Shown: one piece after another, positions 9,788 to 16,772 of the stretch
Position numbering within the stretch: the stretch's first letter is position 1
How the letters are laid out: every line of letters starts with the position of its first letter
From: DASQYE01 sp036389675
GTDB taxonomy: Bacteria > Acidobacteriota > Blastocatellia > Pyrinomonadales > Pyrinomonadaceae
Direction: 5' to 3'
Assembly (NCBI GenBank): GCA_036389675.1
Contig: DASVWI010000012.1
Location: 62,001 to 126,000, forward strand
Length of the DNA stretch: 64,000 nucleotides
Position numbers and translations under genes: made by a program
The notes under the pieces: generated by a model
What the model saw: the letters and a program-made list of their open reading frames with translations, nothing else
Databases searched by the model: none
What the model was told of the DNA's origin: nothing

Positions 9788-10636
9788 ATGCTGCGAAGTC
9801 TCAATGCATGGAAGCTTATCTTACCGGTCATGATCCTTTGTACCGGTTCACTATTCTTCCAGAACACGGCGCTGACAAAAGGCGTCGTTGATGAGGCGAA
9901 CAAACCCGCCGCGAAAGCCCAGGTCATGGTTCTGGGGATGTATCACTTCGCGTCCGGAAAGGACGCTTACAACATGGAGACCGATGACGTGATGTTGCCG
10001 AAGCGGCAGGCGGAGATCGCTGACCTCGTCGTTCACCTACGTGAGTTCAAGCCGACCAAGATCGCCATCGAAGCGCCATACGGTGATACGAAGCAGAACG
10101 AGCAGTACGCGCAGTATCTCGCCGGCAAACACGCCTTGACGACGAACGAAGTGCAGCAAATAGCCTTTCGGCTGGCTAAAGAATTGAACCACAGGCAGCT
10201 CTACCCCGTTGACCGTAAGACCCCCTTTGACCTTGAGCCGGTCAAAAAGTTTGCTGAGCAAAACGGGCAGGGTGAGACTCTCAGGAGAGCCTTCGCGAAC
10301 GCAGAGACCTTTGTTCGTGAAGGCAACGAGCTACAGCGCCGCGCCAGCGTGCGCGAGATATTGCGCCATTTCAACACGCAGCGGGCGATTCTGATGAATC
10401 ATCAAATCTATCTGATGACCACAGAGGTCGGCAAAGGCGACGAGTATCCGGGCGTCAAGCTGGTCGCCGAGTGGTACAAGCGTAATCTACTGATCTTCGC
10501 CAACATCGCGCGCCTGATTGATTCGCCGCAGGAGCGCATCCTTGTCATCTATGGGCAGGGACACGCCTATCTTCTCAGACAGTTTATTCAGGACTCGCCG
10601 GATATGGAGCTCGTTGAGGTCAGCAAGTATCTTTGA
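9788..10636 (+). CDS. DUF5694-type secreted protein (TraB/ChaN-like fold)
   Basis: The protein has 282 residues. A hydrophobic N-terminal segment (about residues 6-27) suggests export. The motif VMVLGMYHFASGKDAYN, with a conserved His, and the late IYGQGHAYLLRQFI match my memory of DUF5694. That family belongs to the broad EreA/ChaN/TraB superfamily, in which paired His and Glu residues (here near IAIEAPYGD) often bind metal or form the active site. The reaction is unknown. AAAGGAGC precedes the start at 9788. It stands alone between convergent neighbours. Confidence 0.7.
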   Translation: MLRSLNAWKLILPVMILCTGSLFFQNTALTKGVVDEANKPAAKAQVMVLGMYHFASGKDAYNMETDDVMLPKRQAEIADLVVHLREFKPTKIAIEAPYGDTKQNEQYAQYLAGKHALTTNEVQQIAFRLAKELNHRQLYPVDRKTPFDLEPVKKFAEQNGQGETLRRAFANAETFVREGNELQRRASVREILRHFNTQRAILMNHQIYLMTTEVGKGDEYPGVKLVAEWYKRNLLIFANIARLIDSPQERILVIYGQGHAYLLRQFIQDSPDMELVEVSKYL

Positions 10637-10722
10637 GCAATGTGGACGAAACAATGAGCAGTTATCCGTAAAGCTAAGGTCGGGTCGTCCTTCGTCTTTG
10701 TTTAAGCATCCACCTCCGCCTC

Positions 10723-11244
10723 TCAATGACTGAAACCACGCTCACGGAAAGATGCTGCGGCGATGAGTTTCATTCGCCGTACGTCTATCGCGTAGTGCAC
10801 GCCGTAGTGCGGCTGCATCCACTGGTCGAAGATCAAGGTCGTCTCATTTATCCATGCTAAGTCCGCGAACGGGCGGGGAAATTCATAGCCGCGCACTTCA
10901 TATATCTTCCCTCGTCGTTTGTCTTGAATGAAAATGGTTTCGCGGACGTTACTCTCGTCGCCATCAACCGGGACATCAAGCGTGAATGCCTCGTAAGTTC
11001 CGCTCCGGTTGCGCGCGACGTTGGCTCGTCGGGCCTTCGCGCTCGGCTGAGCTTCGACCAGCTTTACGGCGTCCTGCATCTCCGCAAGCAAGTTGTTCGG
11101 CATGCGCCCGGGATGCGGATGCCGTGCGCTTTGAGCTTCGGCTGAGACGGCTGCACCTGCGAAGACTAAAAGCGCGAGGAGGCTGATGAAAAGTAAAACC
11201 GTGCGCGACAGGGATGACGTTTGATGTGCGGTCGTGGGATTCAT
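10723..11244 (-). CDS. Secreted protein of unknown function (173 aa)
   Basis: The frame is open further upstream, but I place the start at 11244 (MNPTTAHQ). It has an AAAAGGG site in front, it begins directly with a clean signal peptide (LLFISLLALLVFAGAAVSAEAQ), and the longer version would run into the upstream gene. The mature part (about 135 residues) has DVPVDGDESNVRETIFIQDKR and a Trp-rich TLIFDQWMQPHYGVHYAID stretch, which suggests a beta-propeller-like or lipocalin-like repeat. No family is recognised. It is the last of three minus-strand genes reading away from 13109. Confidence 0.55.
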   Translation of the reverse strand: MNPTTAHQTSSLSRTVLLFISLLALLVFAGAAVSAEAQSARHPHPGRMPNNLLAEMQDAVKLVEAQPSAKARRANVARNRSGTYEAFTLDVPVDGDESNVRETIFIQDKRRGKIYEVRGYEFPRPFADLAWINETTLIFDQWMQPHYGVHYAIDVRRMKLIAAASFRERGFSH

Positions 11245-11308
11245 GTCTTCTACCCTTTTGAGTATTGAAGAACTGCCGATTAATTCACTTATTTGGCTAT
11301 GACTGCTT

Positions 11309-11857
11309 TCAGCGATTCGTAAAGTTGACTTCAATGCGCTTAGATTCGTTGGCGGCGATGCTGAATTGCCCTGTCTTGAAGCCGATAGCATCCGCGGGCG
11401 CGGGCTTCCAATCCGGGCACTCATGGCCGCTCACCTCGACCAGATAGTAATAGGTCTTCGGCGCTTCAACTTTGAACTCGTGCTCAATCGGCTTGGAGAC
11501 GGCGGGAATCCCGCCGAACGGTTGCGGCCAATCGTATCCGTCAAAGTTGGGAACCGTGCGGTTATTATCTACGGCCCTGTATGTCTTATCGCCGTCGCGC
11601 GCCTCCTTGCCGTCCGGCGAAACTTCCCAGCCGTGATCTCTTATCAAAACTATGTGGCTGATGCACTGGTGGCCGAGCGGCAACGTGCCGTCATCGTAAA
11701 GCTTGTGCTGCACGACGATGGTCACTTTGCTTTTCTTCGCGTCTTCGGCATCATCGGCCACTTGCCACAGCACGGCGACGAGAACAACGAAGCTCAGGAA
11801 GCCGCACACAACTAAGCCTCCGCATCCGAGCAGCAAAATTTTCTTCGCGTTGGTCAT
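11309..11857 (-). CDS. Membrane-anchored protein of unknown function (182 aa)
   Basis: This is a short basic N-terminus (MTNAKKI) followed by one strong transmembrane segment (about residues 8-32, LLLGCGGLVVCGFLSFVVLVAVLW). The remaining 150 residues should be extracytoplasmic and look like a beta domain, with KVTIVVQHKLYDDGTLPLGHQ, TYYYLVEVSGHECPDW and a C-terminal IEVNFTNR strand. Two well-spaced Cys residues in the outer domain could form a disulfide. No family is recognised. The next gene downstream starts 64 bases on, so co-transcription is possible. Confidence 0.55.
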   Translation of the reverse strand: MTNAKKILLLGCGGLVVCGFLSFVVLVAVLWQVADDAEDAKKSKVTIVVQHKLYDDGTLPLGHQCISHIVLIRDHGWEVSPDGKEARDGDKTYRAVDNNRTVPNFDGYDWPQPFGGIPAVSKPIEHEFKVEAPKTYYYLVEVSGHECPDWKPAPADAIGFKTGQFSIAANESKRIEVNFTNR

Positions 11858-11944
11858 GGCTTATCAGGTTACCGATGGCTTGCAGCCATCGCTCCCTCTG
11901 TCGCGTTGGCGAATATGCTTCTTGCATTAATAACCCCTTGCTTG

Positions 11945-11986
11945 TTTGAAAAGATGGGCGGCAATCAATCGCGCCCATCTTTCAAA
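11945..11986 (-). terminator. Hairpin terminator after the 370-residue protein gene
   Basis: Inverted repeat with arms 11945-11960 and 11972-11986 (15 bp with one bulged base, loop of 11), beginning 10 bases beyond the minus-strand stop at 11997. The T-run expected of a terminator is partly inside the stem. It would separate this gene from the two minus-strand genes below it. Confidence 0.6.
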
Positions 11987-11996
11987 CTCATTCGAT

Positions 11997-13109
11997 TTAC
12001 TTCATCACGTTTGCACAATCCATCTCATCGCCGCCGCGCGAGCCTTCTAAAAACAGGCCGGTATAAGTGCGTCCATTGTAGTTCTGTGCCCAGAGCTGCG
12101 TCACCTGAAAACATCTTCCGTTCTCCTTCTTAGCCATGACGGCGGTGATATAGCGTCCTCTTATCCCGCCAAGTTCGTTACGCAGCGGCGACCAGTCGCG
12201 GTCAATAATTACGACGCGCAGGGCGGTTGAGCCGGGGCCATTATTCCAGTTGGAAATAATCTGTCTTTCGAGCGCGGGCATTCTCACGGCAGGCGCGGGC
12301 ATTTTTACTTCGGCGATGGCCGCTTTAATCGCGTCGTCATTTGCCTTGCCGTCGCGGTTGTCGTAATAAAACGCGCCGATCACGGAGATCGAATCGAGGC
12401 TCACGGGAATGATGTGGACTCCCGGCGGAAGCGAGCGCAATTTTTCAGCGATACTTTTGACTTGCTGTTGATGCTTGGCGGATTTGCCGCCTTGCGGTAG
12501 AAAGTCGATCGTGGAAGGCATTTGCGCGAAGCGTTCGTAATCAACGTAAAGCGATTGCTTGTTTTCGCACCTGGTATCGCCGACGGTCACAATAGTCTCT
12601 CCCGGTATGCGGAGATAGATGTCACCAGCATAAGGCTTGCGCGGCTCTTTGAAAACGATATTCATATAAATCGGCTCGCCCGCTTTAAAAGTCATCACGC
12701 TGTCTTCAATCGTCGCGTTCTTTTTAGTCAGAGGCTGTTTGGTAAAAACGATTAAGCCGCCTTTGCCATAGTCGTTGTTCAAATTGTATTGAATCACCTC
12801 GCGCAGCCTGCCTTCGTCGACCGCCCCCGTAAATTCGGGGTTGCATCTGAATTGATCCCAACCCAAAGCGCCGTTCATCGGAGTATCGGTGCGCGGTGAA
12901 ACCTGCGCGTTGTCGTTGTTGTTCGTTTGCTGCGTCGCATCTGTTGGCGTCGGATTCGTCTCCGTTCTCTGATTTGTCTGCGGTTTATTCTTCTCAATTT
13001 TATCTTTGGCTCTGTTCATCAAATCGCCGAGCTGCGCGCGAACAGGTGCGGCTGCGAAAGCGAGCATGAGGAGGGTAACGATGCTGATGCCAGGTTTGCT
13101 TGATTTCAT
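11997..13109 (-). CDS. Secreted protein of unknown function (370 aa)
   Basis: A signal peptide (about residues 1-25, ending APVRAQ) is followed by a basic segment (NRAKDKIEKNK), then a Gln/Thr/Asn-rich low-complexity stretch of about 45 residues. The main domain begins near residue 80 (GWDQFRCNPEFTG). It contains beta-like segments, four well-separated Cys residues and a C-terminal part (RVVIIDRDWSPLRNELGGIRGR) that looks folded and conserved. The shape suggests an exported stress or envelope protein, but no family is recognised. It ends just before a terminator hairpin. Confidence 0.6.
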   Translation of the reverse strand: MKSSKPGISIVTLLMLAFAAAPVRAQLGDLMNRAKDKIEKNKPQTNQRTETNPTPTDATQQTNNNDNAQVSPRTDTPMNGALGWDQFRCNPEFTGAVDEGRLREVIQYNLNNDYGKGGLIVFTKQPLTKKNATIEDSVMTFKAGEPIYMNIVFKEPRKPYAGDIYLRIPGETIVTVGDTRCENKQSLYVDYERFAQMPSTIDFLPQGGKSAKHQQQVKSIAEKLRSLPPGVHIIPVSLDSISVIGAFYYDNRDGKANDDAIKAAIAEVKMPAPAVRMPALERQIISNWNNGPGSTALRVVIIDRDWSPLRNELGGIRGRYITAVMAKKENGRCFQVTQLWAQNYNGRTYTGLFLEGSRGGDEMDCANVMK

Positions 13110-13522
13110 GATCTACTCCTTAAACAGTTTTAAGTTGAATGCGACTGGTGAAGCTGCTTGCGCTGTCCCTCACCGAAATTGCTATTTGTAGTTAGGTAGA
13201 GGCCCGGGACGCGGGCTTATTACCGCTCGTCAAAAAATAAGTGGAAGATATTTTGCGCGCGATGCAAAAGGACTTCTCTCGACAATAAAAAAGGCGCTCT
13301 AACTTTTAGATCACCTCGTGGCCTTTGCCATTTAGTTGGGGGGTCTGATCATGCCACCCTACTTTGTGTTCCCCGGACTTAATTTACGATAAAATCTTCG
13401 GGCTCTAATTCACGCGCTTCGAGCATCCCGGCGGTTATATCTTCGTCTCTCATCACAACAAACTCTCCGCGTGGCGATAGTCATCGTGCGCGTAATTGTT
13501 TTCATGGAACTGAATCTCCTGC
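13110..13522. other. 413-bp intergenic stretch with a possible coding remnant
   Basis: No intact gene is seen. On the minus strand, bases 13379-13480 stay open and would read GEFVVMRDEDITAGMLEARE and then LEPEDFIVN to a TAA. This acidic string looks like the C-terminus of a protein rather than random translation. An ATG at 13453 would give only 24 residues and no good Shine-Dalgarno is present. I regard it as a remnant at best. The part from 13110 to about 13300 should hold the promoter of the 370-residue gene. Confidence 0.3.
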
Positions 13523-13843
13523 TTAGACAATTCTGAAGGGCACGGTGCGCTCTAATTCGTCGTTGACGTAGATGTCCACTTTGTAGCCGCCCTTCGGTAG
13601 CGGCTTGGTCAGTTCCAGACTGCCGAACGCCTCATTCTGCAATTCGTTTTCAGTAGTCAGATTAAATTCCTTCAATGTTTGGTTCTTTGCGCCGCCCGCA
13701 TCCGCCACGACGAAGGCGAACTTGATCTTAGTGTTCGCCTTCGGGTTGTCCCAGTTGATGTAGCAGTAAATCTTCTTATCCGACTGGCTGAAACTGTTGA
13801 CGACTTCCTTTGTCATCTCGCCATTGCCGTCGCCCTTGCGCAT
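13523..13843 (-). CDS. Beta-rich protein of unknown function, probably 5'-truncated
   Basis: This reading gives 106 residues from the ATG at 13843. The coding look clearly extends upstream: the same frame stays open to 13999 and reads GNSNRFKIDVAEMRKGDG across the ATG. No ATG, GTG or TTG occurs in that extension. The protein therefore seems to have lost its N-terminus. What remains looks like an Ig-like or C2-like beta domain (KKIYCYINWDN, KFAFVVADAGG, GGYKVDIYVNDELERTVPF), such as those that follow a zinc-ribbon or membrane anchor. A partial gene is more likely than a functional short one. Confidence 0.45.
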   Translation of the reverse strand: MRKGDGNGEMTKEVVNSFSQSDKKIYCYINWDNPKANTKIKFAFVVADAGGAKNQTLKEFNLTTENELQNEAFGSLELTKPLPKGGYKVDIYVNDELERTVPFRIV

Positions 13844-14136
13844 TTCGGCGACATCAATCTTGAATCGATTAGAATTGCCGCCGTGGCGGATATTACCGGC
13901 GTGCGAGGAATTTTTTGCGCGGCGAACTCTCAGGCCGCCCGCTACGAAAACGGAAGGAGTCTGCCCGACACCGCTTCCGTGGCGAGAAGTATTTAACTAT
14001 AAGATTTTCTCGTGGTAATAATCCCGAACCTTTCTTCTCTACACAAACAGGCCGCGAAGAAGAAGAAGAAGCGCGCCAGACGAGCGCCGCGTGGCGCATC
14101 CCTGAGTCGTTAATCCACCGCTTGAAAGGAGCAATC

Positions 14137-14544
14137 ATGAACAACATCAAAAAGATCGGGCTCGGCATCACCATCGCCGTCGCACTCTTTGCCGTCGCCT
14201 GCGGCGGCTCATCCAGCAATGACCCTAACTCGCCGAGCGGAGTCACCAGACGCTTCGTCGAAGCCGCGCGCCAGAAGGATGCCAAGACATTCAAGAGCCT
14301 GCTCTCGAAGAGATCAATCGCGTCGGTTGAGAAGGATGCCAAAGAGGTCGGCATCTCGGCAGACCAGATGCTCACCAAAACGCTCGAACAAAATCTGTTC
14401 CCGGCTGGCTCCAGCGCGCTTGAAACGCGTAATGAACAGATTACAGGAGATACCGCAACGGTCGAGTTCAAAGGCGGCGACGGCAAGTGGCTACAGAATG
14501 AGCTGGTCAGAGAGGATAACAACTGGAAAGTCACGCTTGAATAG
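14137..14544 (+). CDS. Lipoprotein with DUF4878/NTF2-like domain
   Basis: The start is at 14137, where GAAAGGAG precedes ATG and a signal peptide begins at once; the longer open frame upstream has no such support. The protein has 135 residues. The lipobox is AVAC|GG, with the lipidated Cys near residue 22. A cone-shaped NTF2-like fold then follows (GVTRRFVEAARQKDAKTFKS, with ATVEFKGGDGKWLQNELVRE and NWKVTLE at the end). This is the pattern of DUF4878 lipoproteins, whose function is not established. It is probably anchored in the envelope. Confidence 0.75.
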   Translation: MNNIKKIGLGITIAVALFAVACGGSSSNDPNSPSGVTRRFVEAARQKDAKTFKSLLSKRSIASVEKDAKEVGISADQMLTKTLEQNLFPAGSSALETRNEQITGDTATVEFKGGDGKWLQNELVREDNNWKVTLE

Positions 14545-15000
14545 CGCCTCGCATGTGAGTTGAGGGAGGCTTTAGGTTATCAGCCAGACGAAATGGGCGT
14601 CCAATCAAAGGCGTCCATTTTGTTTGGAGCACGCCTCGGAAGTTACCCGGAGCAGAGCGTGGTTGCAGCTTGTCGTCATTGCACAGGCCAGTTGCCACGC
14701 TCTCCGGACAAATTTCCCTCTTCCAAGCTGTCCACGGCGTCTTTGAGCCTTTGCGGGACGACCGTGCACATGGCCGCGCGTCATCTTCGTCTGGCGCGTA
14801 TCATTCGGCGTCGTCGAATGGCCTTAGAGATGGGCAATGTCATGCTCGTGGAGCGGAGTCTATGGTCGAATCACAGCTCCTCAGAAATAATTAGTAAAGA
14901 TATAGCGCTGACTTAAGGACACACCCCGACCCCGGCGGCTATCCTTGCGGTTGATCGGTTGAGACAATAGCGGCGGCATCAGGGCCGATGTCTTTAGACT
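14545..15000. other. Intergenic stretch before the micro-ORF repeats
   Basis: No gene that I trust is seen in these 456 bases. They contain the dispersed repeat copy at 14709-14821 (listed separately) and the presumed promoter region for the micro-ORFs that begin at 15064. I could not pick out a convincing -35/-10 pair. Confidence 0.4.
14709..14821 (+). repeat. Dispersed intergenic repeat, copy 1
   Basis: This roughly 113-bp block is clearly related to bases 32302-32417, in the same orientation and alignable over its whole length with few gaps. Read on the minus strand, both copies give the same short string, VVPQRL(K/R)DAV-x-SLE-x-G-x-L. Both lie outside genes. It may be a diverged mobile or non-coding element, or two remnants of the same small gene. 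Confidence 0.6.
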
Positions 15001-15063
15001 CGACGAAGATGCTCATGGCTGCTCAGTAATCAACCCAACGCTGCCGAAAGGAGGGTTACGCTG

Positions 15064-15120
15064 GTGAAAGTTAAAACGAACGTCAAGGCCGGGGCTGGCG
15101 GCGCATATCCCTCTGGCTAA
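15064..15120 (+). CDS. Putative micro-precursor peptide 1 (18 aa, GTG start)
   Basis: The product would be MKVKTNVKAGAGGAYPSG, from GTG at 15064 to TAA at 15118-15120. AAAGGAGGG lies 9 bases upstream, an excellent Shine-Dalgarno. The peptide has a basic N-terminal part (Lys2, Lys4, Lys8), a Gly/Ala segment and a Gly12-Gly13 pair, with Val7 at position -7 from the putative cut. Cleavage after Gly13 would release AYPSG. A second copy at 15232 differs by silent changes and one Tyr-to-Phe change, which supports real translation. The downstream HlyD, C39-peptidase ABC exporter and second ABC exporter are the natural partners. The peptide is far shorter than known double-glycine precursors, so its role as a precursor is inference. 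Confidence 0.65.
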   Translation: MKVKTNVKAGAGGAYPSG

Positions 15121-15231
15121 GAGGACAAATCCGCATTGCCAGGTTCACGATCCTCACTAAATTAAGATTCGACAAAGATGCTCATAGCTACTCGATAATC
15201 AACTGAATGCTGCCGAAAGGAGGGTACGCTA

Positions 15232-15288
15232 ATGAAAGTTAAAACGAACGTCAAGGCCGGAGCTGGCGGCGCATTCCCCTCGGGTTGA
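15232..15288 (+). CDS. Putative micro-precursor peptide 2 (18 aa, ATG start)
   Basis: The product would be MKVKTNVKAGAGGAFPSG, from ATG at 15232 to TGA at 15286-15288, with AAAGGAGGG 8 bases upstream. Compared with copy 1, the 57 bases differ at seven positions: the start codon base, three synonymous third positions, two bases changing Tyr15 to Phe and one stop-codon base. Cleavage after Gly-Gly would release AFPSG. The gene ends about 270 bases before the HlyD gene, with a hairpin between. Duplicated precursor copies with small core changes are common in peptide natural-product loci, but no known family is recognised here. Confidence 0.7.
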   Translation: MKVKTNVKAGAGGAFPSG

Positions 15289-15332
15289 GAGGATAAATCA
15301 GCACTGTTACGTGCACGATTCTTATTAAATAT

Positions 15333-15362
15333 GGGCAAGGTAACTGATGAAGTGACTTGCCC
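15333..15362 (+). terminator. Weak hairpin between micro-ORFs and exporter genes
   Basis: A 7-bp perfect stem (GGGCAAG at 15333-15339 with CTTGCCC at 15356-15362, loop of 16) is followed by GTATTTGCTT, which has only a short T-run. It could partly stop transcription after the micro-ORFs and so give more precursor than exporter mRNA. Evidence is structural only. Confidence 0.45.
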
Positions 15363-15560
15363 GTATTTGCTTAAGGCTCAGTAGAGTTTGAGTGTGGTCG
15401 GCATGGACTGCGGCCCGTAAGCTTTCGCCTGTCAATCTCTCCTCCGCAAAACCTCCTGACGCCCTGGGCATTTCAAACTCAGTCCGGTCTGATCTATGTA
15501 TCCGGTCTGCGCTCGAAGCGCCTTCTTATCGCCGGTGCGAACAAAAATCTGTAATTGATA

Positions 15561-16772
15561 ATGAGACATAAAACCGGCCTCAGCGGCGGTTCTCAAGCGC
15601 CGATTGCATTCGCGCATTTCCTGCGCTCGCTGGAGGCGGATAACTTTTCGCGTTCGGCGGCGACCTTGCTCTTCGCCTTCTTCCTTCTGGGCGCGTGGAC
15701 GGCTTGGTTGATACTCGCCCGCGTCACTCTCTACGAGGTTAGCGACGCGGCGCGTTTAGAGGCAGATCAAGCCGGATACACGCTCGAAGCTTCAGTTCCC
15801 GGGCGGGTCGTCTCAGCCAATCTCACGGTCGGGAAAGAGGTGAAGGCGGGCGATGTTCTGGCCCAACTGGACACTAGCGAGCAGCGCCTTCAACTTGACG
15901 AGGAGCGGACGCGGCTCGCCTCCATCACTCCGCAGATACAGGCCCTCGCCAGTCAAATCGCCGCCGAGGAGCGAGCGATCACAGAGGCAAGGGAGGCGGG
16001 CGGCGTGGCGCTCGAAGAGGCCCGCGCGCGCGTGGAGGAAGCGGAGTCGGCGGCGCAGTACGCAGCGGAGCAGGCCAGGCGTTTGTCTGCACTCTTTGGC
16101 GAAGGCGTAATCTCCGAGATGGAAGTGCTGCGCGCCAGAGCCGAGGCAAAGAGCCGTAGCGCCGGCGTTGACAGCCTGCGGCTCACCGTCAACCGGATGG
16201 AGCGGGAGCAGCATACGCGCGAGACCGAACGCCGCGCCGGCATCGAAAGACTGCTGCGTGAGCGAAGCCTGCTTGAGGGGCAGCGCTCTACCTCGGCTGC
16301 CGTCGTCGAGAGGCTTCAGAATGAGATCGAGAAGAGAGTCATTCGCTCGCCCGCGACGGGGCTGCTCGGCGAAGTCGCCAACTCGAAGCCGGGAGCGATG
16401 CTGCGCGAAGGGGACAAACTCGGCACTATCGTTCCCGCCGGAGAGATCAGGGTCGTCGCAGAGTTCTCGCCCTCTGCGCTCGGTCGCGTCCGTCCCGGGC
16501 AGCTCGCACGCGTACGCATGGCGAGTTTTCCGTGGACGCAGTACGGGAGTTTGACTGCTACGGTCAAGAGTGTCGCCGGCGAGGTTCGAGACGGTAAGAT
16601 TCGCGTCGAGCTGGCAGTGCTCAACGCTCCAACGTCACCCATTCCCATCCAGCACGGGCTGCCCGGAACCGTCGAAATCGAAGTCGAACGGGTATCACCT
16701 GCGACGCTCCTCTTGAGGACGGTGAAATTCCTCGCCGCGCCCTCCGAGCGCGACGCTCGGGCCACAGATTGA
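15561..16772 (+). CDS. HlyD-family periplasmic adaptor of a peptide exporter
   Basis: The protein has 403 residues from the ATG at 15561; a TTG at 15555 would add two. One transmembrane segment lies near residues 37-58 (LLFAFFLLGAWTAWLILA). A biotinyl-lipoyl-like half motif follows (EASVPGRVVSANLTVGKEVKAGD), then a long coiled coil at about 105-255, the second lipoyl half (RSPATGLLGEVANSKPGAMLREGD) and a beta-barrel domain. This is the adaptor that links an inner-membrane ABC exporter to an outer-membrane channel. Its stop overlaps the next start (TGATG). The set HlyD, peptidase-ABC, ABC recalls the NHLM-type bacteriocin export gene set. No outer-membrane channel gene is nearby. Confidence 0.88.
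   Translation: MRHKTGLSGGSQAPIAFAHFLRSLEADNFSRSAATLLFAFFLLGAWTAWLILARVTLYEVSDAARLEADQAGYTLEASVPGRVVSANLTVGKEVKAGDVLAQLDTSEQRLQLDEERTRLASITPQIQALASQIAAEERAITEAREAGGVALEEARARVEEAESAAQYAAEQARRLSALFGEGVISEMEVLRARAEAKSRSAGVDSLRLTVNRMEREQHTRETERRAGIERLLRERSLLEGQRSTSAAVVERLQNEIEKRVIRSPATGLLGEVANSKPGAMLREGDKLGTIVPAGEIRVVAEFSPSALGRVRPGQLARVRMASFPWTQYGSLTATVKSVAGEVRDGKIRVELAVLNAPTSPIPIQHGLPGTVEIEVERVSPATLLLRTVKFLAAPSERDARATD

Larger units (their letters stand above)
15001..15331 (+). repeat. Tandem duplication of 168-169 bp carrying the micro-ORFs
   Basis: Unit 1 (15001 to about 15162) and unit 2 (15170 to about 15331) align from CGAC(G/A)AAGATGCTCAT to CACGAT(C/T)CT(C/T)A(C/T)TAAAT. Each unit contains a perfect AAAGGAGGG ribosome-binding site and an 18-codon ORF. 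Outside the ORF the units differ by many substitutions and by a one-base indel right in front of the start codon. Inside the ORF no indel occurs. Confidence 0.9.

Noticed and set aside
14560..14916. 118-residue plus-strand open frame between the lipoprotein and the micro-ORFs
   Set aside because: It has no Shine-Dalgarno and crosses the dispersed repeat. The minus-strand reading of that repeat is better conserved.
15010..15030. Six-codon ORF (ATG CTC ATG ...) upstream of the first micro-ORF
   Set aside because: The second copy has a different peptide and no ribosome-binding site, so it is not conserved.
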